Assembly (NCBI GenBank): GCA_015501595.1
Contig: JADNRX010000700.1
Span: 1 to 26,244 of the forward strand
Length of the DNA stretch: 26,244 bases
Direction: 5' to 3'
From: Hymenopellis radicata
Lineage: Eukaryota; Basidiomycota; Agaricomycetes; Agaricales; Physalacriaceae
This document shows positions 1-8,834 of the stretch, one piece after another; position 1 is the stretch's first letter; every line of letters starts with the position of its first letter. Made by a program: the position numbers and the translations under genes. The notes under the pieces are model-generated. The model was given only the letters and a program-made list of their open reading frames with translations, searched no databases and was not told the origin of the DNA.

Positions 1-847
1 AACTGCTGATAGTGTGGAGTGGGCGGATGCGGCGGACCGCAGGCCGAGGGTTGAGGGTAAGGTAATGGTGTCGAGGTCGCCATTGCTCGCGACGTACTGG
101 GTCATCGCTCGCGGTGGAGGTGCTACAAGACGGGCACGTCCGACCGGCTCTAGTCGCAGCTGGGGTGCAACTATACTCGATGCAGCTTCTCGAAGGTCCA
201 AGGACGGCCTACGACGATTGTGCCTATGCATCTCGCCTGACGCTGGTAGGCTCATGCTGATGCTTCCTTCTGACCGCATGGAATCCCCACTGTTCCGCTT
301 ACTACTGCTGCTTCTTCGAAGAGCCTGTCAACGTCTCTGCTTATCTCCTCGAGATCGTCCTGCCACACTTCGTGAACGTCGCGTAGTCGGGACGAAAATC
401 CCCGTGAAGGTCCCTGGTCTAGCTGAGAGTCTGATGAGGAAAAATGGGAATGCGTGGACAGTGATGACTGCTGAAGCAATGCGTTTGACATTTCCAGGGC
501 GTGCACACTGCGCTCCAGGAGAGAATCCAGGAACGAGTCGGTAGTGGGAGGGCTAGTGGATGGCTTTCGCCGGTGAAACCGCCGTGTACGTCGCGGCGAG
601 GGAGATGGCCGAGATGGTGTCTGAGGTGAATAGACAAGTGTAGAGTCGTCGTCTGTATCCTCGTCGGCCTCCTCTGCACTGTCTGGGTAGTCTGGCGGGA
701 GGTCGGAGGGGAGCTAAAATCTGGACGCTGCCAAGGACTAGGCGCGTTGTACTCTGGGAGCGTCGCAGTCGTGTCCGACGACAGACGCAATGCAGAGATG
801 CGTTTCCGGTGTGTCCTCCGGGGCGGGGCGGTCGTGTACGATAACAT
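1..847 (-). CDS. Conserved basidiomycete protein of unknown function, partial, two frame breaks
   Basis: The ATG at 847 begins MLSYTTAPPRRTHRKR, a basic N-terminus I recall from a family found across Agaricomycetes. The frame holds through a PWQRP stretch to about 690, then continues one frame over as an acidic block (DYPDSAEEADEDTD), a helix (LLERSVHALEMSNALLQ) and a segment ending DDLEEISRDVDRLFEE. Near 285 the frame shifts again and stays open to the window edge, with RRRPSLDLREA and APPPRAMTQYVASNGDLDT. Both shifts equal one missing base. No GT-AG intron tested restores phase without losing conserved residues: the best candidate at 690 has a poor donor and removes PWQRP, and the GTAAGC...CAG candidate near 280 is 33 nt and does not change the frame. 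Function is unknown. The C-terminus lies outside the window. A TATA-like TATATAA sits about 20-25 nt upstream of the start. The breaks may be assembly errors or real inactivation. Confidence 0.6.
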
Positions 848-1697
848 TCGGAAAAAAAAGATTGGAAGGGTTATATATGGAACTATACACAAATCTCGGC
901 GCTCCCTGGTGTTGAGTCAGAAGTATGTCAGACTGGCCTGGCAAGCCAGTCTGTGGTGGTGGTGTTGAGTAAACAAAGCGGTGCGCATGGTGCTATTTGA
1001 TCGACCTTCCTTATTTGGCCTGCTATGTCAAGAAATAAATGCCGCATCGCATCCTTTGTAACTCACGTTTGTCAAGCGTACTATTGGGAAGCTAGATTGA
1101 ATAGATTCTTGCTCTGACTCAGTCTGACGGCCTCGGTTCGTACTGCCCGGAACTAGCGATTGGCCACTTACGCCTTCGTAGCTCGTGCTCTCCCGTAATC
1201 ATGAGTCAGAGATAACCTCCACGGTAGAATCTGTCTTCACCACCTGACAATCCCGATAATCAGTTAATTTCGTTCTATGAAATCTCGTCTCATGACCTCC
1301 AACCTTCAGAACAAACGACCTACTACTTTGGACAATGGATGAATTCCCCGATAACATAGGCTGTTAATATTATCGAATCACTGCGAATCTAAGGGCCAAA
1401 GTTCATAGCGCGGAGCCGCCTCGAAGGAACTGAAGCTGAAGGGTTAAGTGGACGCGTCTTTCCACTCTTTTTTTTTCCTTCTTTTGAGGTACGTTATGTA
1501 ACGGCTTTTCACTAAAAATAAAATTAATAGTGTTGGCGCGTAGGTTGGCAGCGAGGCCTCGCCATAGGGTCTCAAGATCTCAAGGAGGAAATGCTTTGCA
1601 CTGTCACCCTTCGTGTGGGACTTAGGTGCCTTCCGAACCCCATACTATGGGGTTAAACACCCCCTTCTTTCTCGTCCAGTCTCGAGGAAGCCCTTGT
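848..1697. other. Intergenic stretch without a recognisable gene
   Basis: Apart from the repeat at 1273-1412 I see no conserved coding segment, RNA gene or intact element here. The left end should hold the promoter of the leftward gene starting at 847. A pyrimidine-rich run (CTTTTTTTTTCC type) lies near 1468-1480. Confidence 0.4.
1273..1412. repeat. Diverged direct repeat, copy 1
   Basis: About 140 bp that matches 2311-2456 in the same orientation. Shared blocks include TCTCGTCTCATGACCTCCAA, CTTCAGAACAAACG, GATGAATTCCCCGATAACAT (one base pair shorter in copy 2), ATCGAATCAC and GCGAATCTA, separated by small indels and substitutions. I see no coding potential in it. Confidence 0.8.
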
Positions 1698-2272
1698 TCA
1701 TTTTGCACACCTTTCCAGGAAGTTGATAGGACTACTTATGCCTTTCTTGATTGCTTTTGAGCCCCTGTCCGTCTGCAGCTGGTCTAGTTCAATTCTGCCG
1801 TTTATGCCATTATGGCGTTCTTCCATCGGTCGTTTACAGACGCGGGATCTTTTCCCTCGACTACTCGCGCATTCTGGATTTTCCATATCAAGTGGGCGAT
1901 TCGGGTCTCCTATTGTGACAACACCACCGAAAGACGGGCAGAGGTCTTCGTCGGTTTTCTTTTTCCACACATCGGAGGCCAGCTCCCAGATTTCTTTCTG
2001 CCCCGGAAACTCGCATTTGGTGAGGATCCATTGACTCTTCTAGGCCACATCTCTCACATGTTGCTCGTTCCTCAGCATGACCAATCTTCCTCCAGTAGTG
2101 GCCAGTCTTGTATCCCTCATGTATTAGCATCCAGAGGAACTAGCTTGCACTTTTGGTGAATACCTCATTTCTGACTGACATCCAGATTCGCGTTGGACTG
2201 GTTTCGTTCTCAAGATGTTCGCTTGCCGCGGCAATGGCTAGTTTTATGTTCCGTTGCGTGTCAGTCCGAGTT
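1698..2272 (-). mobile_element. LINE (Tad1-like) fragment: RNase H/C-terminal zinc region, decayed
   Basis: Read on the minus strand from about 2272, the frame gives IWMSVRNEV, FLWMLIHEGYKTGHYW and ERATCERCG, followed after a frame break near 2030 by ILTKCEFPGQKEIWELA. This order (helix, W-rich segment, GHYW, CxxC, then HILxxC-like region with PGQKEIW) is what I know from the C-terminal part of agaricomycete non-LTR retrotransposon polyproteins. It carries an in-frame TAG at 2140-2142 and a small deletion at about 2030 that removes the His of the CCHC set, so it is a dead fragment. No reverse transcriptase domain is present. It lies between two diverged direct repeats. Confidence 0.7.
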
Positions 2273-2310
2273 ACGCACTACTCTCCGTTGGACAGGCTTC
2301 TCAGATTGGA

Positions 2311-2456
2311 TTCTATGAAGTCTCGTCTCATGACCTCCAAGCTTCAGAACAAACGGCATACGGATGGATTCCCCGATAACATATATAGGCTAGCGTTGTT
2401 ACTATCGAATCACAGCGAATCTATCCTTAGAGCCAAGTTCTTATACTGGCGCCTGT
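2311..2456. repeat. Diverged direct repeat, copy 2
   Basis: Second copy of the repeat at 1273-1412, same orientation, about 1.04 kb downstream. It ends 30 bp before the start codon of the exonuclease gene and contains an ACATATATAGG motif that could act as a TATA element for it. The LINE fragment sits between the two copies. Confidence 0.8.
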
Positions 2457-2486
2457 AATGCTGCCAATTCCCACCAAATAGGAATC

Positions 2487-3705
2487 ATGTCTAGTCCATC
2501 TTTCTCGAACTTCACAGCGTCGTTGACATCAGCTCTCAGCGATGTCCGAACCAAGCCTCCCAGCACTACGACGACCGACCTCAGTATTGTTCATGATTTC
2601 ACTCTTTGCGACGATATTGCTTCGTTGGAAGCAGCTGTTAGCGACCTCCGAGCTAATTCAACCCTTATCGTTGATTTCGAAGGTCGAAACCTTGGCGAAC
2701 AAGGCGGGGCGCTCTCTATAATGACGCTTCGTACGACATCATCCTCCGCACGCACATACGTCGTCGACGCTGTCTGTCTCTCCTCGGCGCAATTGCGTCC
2801 CATATTTGACCTTTTCGAGTCGGCTGACATCCGCAAGGTCTTCTTCGACGGCAGGAAGGATTATTGTGCTCTATATCACGAACACCACGTCACCCTCCAA
2901 AATGTGTTTGATATGCAGATTGCAGACGTCGTCTCGCGTACCGTGCGAGGAGAAGACCAGGACGACCAGCAAAAACGATTATATGGCTTCATGCACCCTC
3001 CAGAGGTCAGAGGGCAGCCGTCGTCGTATGTGAATGTGCATATGCTCAACGGACTGAGGAAGTGCATCCAGGAGCATGGTCTCGATGTAGCCCAAGCTAC
3101 CAACCAGGCGGGTAAGCCGCGACCCACTTTAGGTAGACAGCTCTAAACTGGTCTCCTTATCAGTGTCGCACACACTGTGGATGCAACGCCCTCTTACCGA
3201 AGAATACCTCAAGTACGCGGCGTGAGACGTGTTCTTGATCCATGCATTGTGCAACCATTTCATCGAGAACAACCTCGTCGACTTGGCCACACTCCCTTCC
3301 CAGAGCATGCGCTACGTGTCAATGTGGCGAAACAACCAGCCGGAGAGCGGGGACATTTATTTATGTGGCGCATCCGCTCCTTCCTCTTGGGATCGTTCGG
3401 GAGCCGTCGTACCCTACTGCGGAGTGTATATCTTGCAAGAGAGCACTCTCACTAGACGCATTTACGAAGATGGGACTCCAAGGTCTGAAAAAAAGCGTCA
3501 TTGTTGGATCTGCCGTGCGATAACAGTCAGAGAGGAAACGCAGAGGCATTGGAAGGAGGACGACGAAGAGCGCGACGAGTATGATTACGGAGATTCTGAT
3601 GATGATTATCGTTACGCTGGTGGTGGTGGTTATTTTGGCGAACGCGACGAGTATTACGAAGATTCTGATGATTATGGTTACGGTGGTGGTTATTTTAGCG
3701 ATTAG
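2487..3705 (+). pseudogene. RNase D-like 3'-5' exonuclease (DEDDy), premature stop
   Basis: Exon 1 is 2487-3111, then a 52-nt intron (3112-3163, GTAAGC...CAG, branch CTAAAC), then exon 2 to the TAG at 3703-3705. Exonuclease motif I is DFEG (Asp63, Glu65); motif II is the FFDGRKDYCAL segment (Asp125). Exon 2 continues in frame through QRPLTEEYLKYAA and then meets TGA at 3223-3225, codon 229, followed by DVFLIHALCNHF. The stop falls inside motif III, Tyr226-x3-Asp230, so the catalytic Tyr and Asp straddle it. CGA to TGA is a single CpG-type transition. Downstream of the stop the frame stays open for about 160 codons and ends in an acidic Asp/Tyr/Gly-rich tail with two similar units. The family removes nucleotides from RNA or DNA 3' ends; members resemble EXD1/Egalitarian-type proteins. 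A damaged second copy lies inverted at 25860-26244. Confidence 0.75.
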
Positions 3706-3866
3706 TAGTAGAGAGCACTACTATCGAGTTTGAGTTGATGAAAAACGATTGGTTACGCACTGGGGATCAAGAACTGAAACATGAAGTATACATCATATGT
3801 AAGTCTCCCAGAAAGAACTGTGAATACTGGTCTACATCTTCCACCCGAACCTTTAGCATCAACCAA

Positions 3867-4399
3867 TCACAAAACGGACATACACCGACACCACAACCGC
3901 GTAACAACCAGCCACAAACCCACTCCTACCGCGCCACCGAGCCCCCCGCCCTCGCTGCCTCAACCACACTCACCACCTCGCCCCCATCATAGCCCGTCCT
4001 CTCCAAAATCACCACGCCCAGCACCCCCGAACCCAGCACGCCCGGCACCATCACTGCCACCGGACCCCATGCTACCACCGCGCGCCGCCACTCATTCGAT
4101 TTCGCAGCATTAAAGCACACCACATACCCCGTCCAAAACGCGGGCGAGAGAATGGCGCCCCCGATGAGGCCAGCGATCGTACTCGATCGTTCGTGTCGAT
4201 ACAGGATGAGCGCCCCGAGGAGGAAGGAGAGCGCGCAGAGGAGGGTCGAGACGAGGGTGAATATGAAGGTGAAGCCTAGGAAGAGGAAGAATGTTCCCGA
4301 TTTGGTGAGTGTCGATTGGGCTAGGTAGGAGCCCGAGTAGGTTTGCTTAGTACCCTCGGTGTCAGAGCGGCCTATGGTGGAGGAGGATGAGGAACTCAT
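3867..4399 (-). CDS. Small multi-pass membrane protein, C-terminus shifted at a C6 run
   Basis: I chose the ATG at 4399 (MSSSSSSTIGRSDTEG) because it has a purine at -3 and a TATA box at 4455-4461 places transcription start near the upstream ATG at 4429. Three hydrophobic segments follow: SGTFFLFLGFTFIFTLVSTL and its continuation, TIAGLIGGAILSPAFWTGYV, and VAVMVPGVLGSGVLGVVIL, then ERTGYDGGEVVSVVEAA. The frame as read stops at 3926. One frame over it continues with a hydrophobic GVGLWLVV and a Cys-containing tail ending at 3867. That version matches the paralogue at 16805-17282 (VLGVVILHRTGY, then GALGVLVWFLARK, then CRCC). The switch falls at six consecutive C (3942-3947), where seven would restore the frame. 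Function unknown; likely four transmembrane segments. Confidence 0.6.
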
Positions 4400-4454
4400 G
4401 ATGTTGTCCAGGTGCGCAGATGGTGGCATTGGCGTTATGATGAGACGCGCCGGC

Positions 4455-4461
4455 CTTTATA
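4455..4461 (-). promoter_or_regulatory. TATA box of the small membrane protein gene
   Basis: TATAAAG on the minus strand, 56 nt upstream of the chosen start codon at 4399 and 26 nt upstream of the alternative ATG at 4429. This spacing favours the second ATG. Confidence 0.5.
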
Positions 4462-5027
4462 CGTCGTCTCTACAGCTCTGGTCCTAGGCGAGGACAAAGG
4501 AAGACCGTCGACGGTCCATCACTAAAGGCAGTTCTGAATCAGTTCCATTGTTCTCGCTTCTTCACACACGCTCAGCCACAGGCCTCCACAGGCGTGAATT
4601 CAACACTGTTGAACGCGGTGGATACACACGGTAGATCAATAACGGCAAATCATCAACAAAATCAAGGCAGTGAATGAATGTTGCCCATTTGATTCAGCGC
4701 GACAGCACTTTATAGCATCGCTGTGCTGTTGTATACGGAAGAAATGGGGAAGATTGATGCTACAGCTCACGACGAACTGACACCTATTCCGGAGCCTTCG
4801 TACCAGATACATCGCATCGTAGTATGGTTGCATGTCGCCAGAAAGCGCGATCCTTTCTCCAAACGGACGTGTAGTACCGTTTGCAACGAGACTCGGCATG
4901 ACAAAGTCCCAAAATGAAAGCATAATTAGTCCAAGAGTAAGTTATGTCTGTAGGAAAGAATAAACATCTCCACAATTCGAGACGTACATAATAAGGTATC
5001 ATATCACACCAACCTCCCAACAACGAC
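4462..5027. other. Intergenic stretch between membrane-protein gene and ERG27
   Basis: Upstream region of the leftward membrane-protein gene and 3' flank of ERG27, which ends at 5028. Open frames on both strands near 4636-5023 are short, conflict with one another and show no family motif I recognise. I call no gene here. Confidence 0.4.
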
Positions 5028-6394
5028 CTATGCAGATCTTGCTACCTTGGTATAGAGCTCCTGACATCTCTCAACCAGACCTCGCGCTTCCTTCTCGTAC
5101 TGCGGCCAGAATCTGCTCTGGTTTACTTCAACCCTCGGATATCCCCAGCGATTGATCATCGACTCAAAAACAACAGGGAGATATGCCCCAGACTCGGAAC
5201 GTAGCGACGGGATGGCAGACAGAGGTATGAGAGTAGCAGATATAGCCGACACCGAAGCCAGATAGGGCGTGACCATGTGGTATTTTGAGCCCGCGAAACG
5301 CGCCTATAAACGTCAGTACACCTTTGATAACTGCTAAAAAGGATCCTCACGAGATAGCAAAGCTGAACCTGAAGAACCCTCAACACCGCGCCTGTAAGCT
5401 TCGACGAGATCCCAGTCTGCGATATACCCGGGTGCATGATTATGTGGCGAATGGAATCCGAGTTGCGTACTGCAGCCTCATCCAATATCGCCGCGAACAT
5501 CTCCGTCTCAAACTTGACCAACTCGTACGGCTGCTGCGTCTCTGTCAGCTGCCAGTCGTCCAAGCTGAATCCGTGTGCGAACGCATTCGTCGACGTGGTC
5601 CACATAACGCGCGACCCGTACGTGTACTTGAGTAGGGGAGTCAACTCTCGGTACTGAGAGAGGGGTCAGTATGAAGACTGCGATGAGATGAGGGAGGATA
5701 GCTTGCCATGACATAGTGCGAGAATAAGTTTGCTTGGAACATCCAACCGAGACCATCGACGCTGCGTTCGCCAGTGACATGCAGGTTGAAAGCAGGTTGC
5801 GAAACGATGCTGAAAGGGTCGGTGAGCATCTGCTTCAACAGCAACGTCCAGCTTATCCGGTCGTAGCTCGCGTTGCCAGCATTGCAAATGAGATGTGAGA
5901 TGTATGGGTAACTAGATTCCTTCAGCCTCTCGTTGACACACAGACAACCAAAAAAACGCACTTTTTCTTGATCTCGTCCGTAAATCCAAACACACTCGAG
6001 AGGTCGGCAAGATCCACAGCGCGGACATCAATTTCCACATTCAGACGAAAACGTTCAGCGTGCTCGTCCACCCCCTCGGTATGCACGCGACTCTGAATAT
6101 ACGCATCCAAGCTCTGAAAGAGCTCTTTCTTCGCTGCCTCGGCGCGTTGGACGCTCCTGCACGCCATAATCAAGGTCACCCCATCGCTTGGAATGGGGAG
6201 AGAATCATTGCCCCTCGGGATTTTCAGGTCCTCGAGGTCAGGAGGTGTCGCGTGCGAGAGCTGGTGCAAAAGTCGCTCGCATATACCAAAGCCAACGCCG
6301 CTGCAAATGCCAGTCAATTGAATGCGCCATGCACTTGGAGGCGTAACACACACCTGTTCGCCCCCGTAACAATGATTATCGGCCGTGAAGACAT
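5028..6394 (-). CDS. ERG27: 3-keto sterol reductase (C-4 demethylation complex)
   Basis: Five exons: 6394-6354, 6300-5962, 5911-5707, 5653-5351, 5303-5028; together 1164 nt, 387 residues, all phases agree. The protein starts MSSRPIIIVTGANSGVGFG, with the Rossmann cofactor motif TG-x3-GxG at residues 10-17. It has the NAG motif in SHLICNAGNAS and the catalytic YxxxK as YELVK in the QQPYELVKFETEMFA segment, preceded by RVMWTTSTNAF. This arrangement and length fit the NADPH-dependent 3-keto reductase of ergosterol synthesis, which acts at the endoplasmic reticulum with Erg25 and Erg26 to complete removal of the C-4 methyl groups. Introns are 47-53 nt. The third begins GCAAGC instead of GT; a GT donor six bases upstream would also keep frame but drops two residues. 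Two 45-bp-spaced tandem repeats lie just upstream. Confidence 0.88.
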
Positions 6395-6437
6395 CTATAC
6401 TGTCACCCGAATAGAGGCCTTTTGTTATAAGTGAAGA

Positions 6438-6523
6438 GAAGGACGGGTGTCAAGGGCACGCCCTTTGCAAACCCTTAAAAGTGAAGGACGGGTGTCAAGG
6501 ACACGCCCTGTGCAAGCCCTAAA
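6438..6523. repeat. Tandem direct repeat upstream of ERG27
   Basis: Two units with a 45-bp period: 6438-6477 and 6483-6523. Both read GAAGGACGGGTGTCAAGG followed by CACGCCC and a TGCAA/CCCT ending, with about four differences. They lie 44-130 bp upstream of the ERG27 start codon on the promoter side, so they may hold regulatory sites. Each unit also contains an imperfect GGGTGTC/GGCACGCCC dyad. Confidence 0.75.
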
Positions 6524-6800
6524 GTAAAGTTTACATGAGCGTGCGTCCGATTGTCGTACGATCGCTGATCACGCACATCCGCCGGACCCCTATTCGCCAG
6601 GCGCCTGAACCGCAACGTTAACAGCGAAAAAGCGCGAAGTCTTGGAAAGGATATAGGTGGCGGTAGTGGTCAGAAGGTACCTCTTAATGGAAAATTTCAG
6701 CCACCGTGATGTATTCAATAGGTTACACAAGTAACAAGTTCGTGATCTCCACAATCTAATGGAGGTAAGGGCGAAAAGAGGTGTAACCACCGAACCCCAT
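6524..6800. other. Intergenic stretch between ERG27 and an F-box gene
   Basis: ERG27 promoter region and 3' flank of the F-box gene ending at 6801. I see no supported gene or RNA. Confidence 0.4.
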
Positions 6801-8260
6801 CTACACAAAATCCATAATAACTATACCCTCATCGCGAACAAGACACAACCTCCCTCGGAACCCATCAAAGTCAATATCATAAGCAGGCGGGCCCTCCCTC
6901 TCCAAATTCGGCCCACCCAAATCGCTCACGCGCAACTGCTCGTCCGTCCCATCGATCCTCAGCAGCCCAAACGTCGTCGGCGCCATACACACGCCCCGAA
7001 GCGCGCCGTTCTTGCTGTACGACACATGAATATTGTATCCTGGATCGAACGCGTGATACAGCCCGTCAGAGAACGTGATTGTTCCATTCGGGTTGAGCTT
7101 CACGTCGAAGAATCGCATGCCTTGGGAAGGGGCAGTGACCGCGTTGGCCATGAGACGCATTTCGTTGGGCTGCGAGTAGACAAGTGACGTCTCCGTGAAC
7201 CCGCCTGGGCACTTGCCCTCGTGGGTACTGGGAAGGAGCGGGATCCCTGATGGCGGTACGGTTGTATCAGGAAGAGGGAACGCCTCGAAGGTGGTGCGTC
7301 GGCGTGAGATATAGAGTAGGAAGATGTGGAATTCCGTGATGATATAATCTATTTGGAAAATGCGTTCGTCCCCTTGAGATGGCTGCACAAAAAGGAGTGA
7401 GTATATTCAAAGCGATTGAAAGGAGCACATACCGGGACGTATACGGGCACCTCATACGTGTACTGCGTCGGTATATGGAAGAGGACAGCGTTGAAGGAAC
7501 TCTTGGACGAATCCCGATTACACCCATGCACCAGCCACCCACTCGTAATCTTCGCAAACCCTGACATGGCACGGCCAATTGGCACGTCCGCCAGTCGATG
7601 CAGCTTTTCGCTCTTGGAAATCAATACGCCATATTCGACTACGACGATACAATCAGGGTGGTCACCCAATAGGAGATCAAAAAACGTACATGGTATATGT
7701 CGGCCAACGCGTAGACGCGACCGCAGATATATACGACACCTCCGAGGGATGGTCCGTGTTTGCGCGGTAGTACGTGAACGTGGCGTCCGTCTCTCCTGAG
7801 CCAAATATCACTTGGTCCCAAGTATCCGCGTCCAAGTCATAGAACACAAAGGACGACCGAGATCCAACCATCAGATATCGTTCGTGGTACAGCTTTATGG
7901 ATTCGTGAGGCGTTTTATTAGGGTTTCCAGTGAGCAATCGCTGCTGCACGATCTTTGGCGTCGGCAACGCCCAGTTCATATCTAATTTGATTGAACGGAG
8001 GACAATGCGCTCTAATTCTGCGGCATTTAGCTCCGATGGCGCTGTACCCGGGAGGAAGCTCGTCGCATTCTGGTAGACATTGGACCATACAGTTCGTTGG
8101 CGGGTAAGGGAGGCGAACTGTTTGGAAAGCTGGGATCCGGTCAGCGTGGATATCTCCAAAACACGCAGTTACATACCTGTCTAACGCGTAGGATAGCAAG
8201 GGGATGCAGGAAAGATATAACGCAGTACAGGATATCTTCTGGGAGGTCGGTGATGGTCAT
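6801..8260 (-). CDS. F-box protein, one frame break at a T6 run
   Basis: Exon 1 (8260-8177) encodes MTITDLPEDILYCVISFLHP, a clear F-box start (LPxDIL). A 47-nt GTATGT...CCAG intron follows. Exon 2 starts at 8129 (LSKQFASLTRQRTVWSNVY, the end of the F-box) and runs through a region with SSFVFYDLDADTW. At six T (minus strand; A run at 7679-7684) the frame ends in a TGA. Removing one T continues into FDLLLGDHPDCIVVVEYG and onward to VPVYVP at 7433. A 50-nt intron (7432-7383, GTATGT...GCAG) leads to exon 3 (7382-6801), ending GIVIMDFV. F-box proteins bind Skp1 and select substrates for SCF ubiquitin ligases; the C-terminal part resembles the beta-sheet-rich substrate regions of the large agaricomycete F-box family. 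The substrate is unknown. A GTACGT...GTAG intron at the break would be out of phase. Confidence 0.72.
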
Positions 8261-8834
8261 GATGACAGATCAGACGGGCCACGTGCGGCTAACACCTTCA
8301 GGATTTCGTGGATGTGCAAGTCGGGTGCAAGCGTAGCCTGCCCCACGTCTCCTTGATTTGCTCAGTCTTGCCTTCCTATGTTCTGCTGCGTCTTACACTT
8401 GAGGCGCAATAATTCAGCTCCTATTTTCTCAAAGAGCTCCAGGTCGATCACCTCCGATTGCGCGCTGTAGCTAAGTATATCGACGACATCAGATCTAGAG
8501 GGCTATAAGGCAAACACGAACGGAGGCCCGCCCTAGAGCCATATATGCACGCGTGTTCGAATCAGGAATGAGAAAGATAAGCCGCAGGCATGCAGTTGTT
8601 GCCTATTTCCCTGCCATTCATAATCGCGACAAATCACGAAGAACGTCTATTCACGCGTAGCCAGCGAAAGATAATCCCTGTTATTGTAAAGCTACTTGTT
8701 CCAGTACTTCCTAATCCTCCTCCTTGAACGGTTCTCTGACAAGATCGAAACAGCGAATGAAAGAATTGTCCATCTTCAAACATACTCGCACTCAACCCGC
8801 CGCGACCGTAATTGAAACTCGAACTGCCCGGTCT
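8261..8834. other. Intergenic stretch between two F-box genes
   Basis: Promoter side of the F-box gene starting at 8260 and 3' flank of the gene ending at 8835. A CCACGTGC E-box-like hexamer occurs at about 8279-8286. I see no gene. Confidence 0.35.

Noticed and set aside
14..544. Long open frame on the plus strand at the left edge
   Set aside because: It is the complement of the conserved basidiomycete protein on the minus strand, whose segments carry the recognisable motifs.
3223..3225. Selenocysteine or programmed readthrough at TGA
   Set aside because: Higher fungi lack selenocysteine machinery as far as known, the homologous residue is not Cys, and no SECIS-like element is visible; a nonsense mutation is simpler.
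3735..4113. Proline-rich open frames on the plus strand
   Set aside because: Composition reflects the antisense of Gly/Val-rich membrane segments of the minus-strand gene; no start context or motif supports them.
4636..5023. Overlapping open frames on both strands between the membrane-protein gene and ERG27
   Set aside because: No family motif, conflicting frames and no convincing splice structure.
7635..7689. Intron GTACGT...CGTAG to explain the break in the first F-box gene
   Set aside because: The phase does not fit and it would remove the conserved-looking LLGDHPDCIVVVEYG segment.
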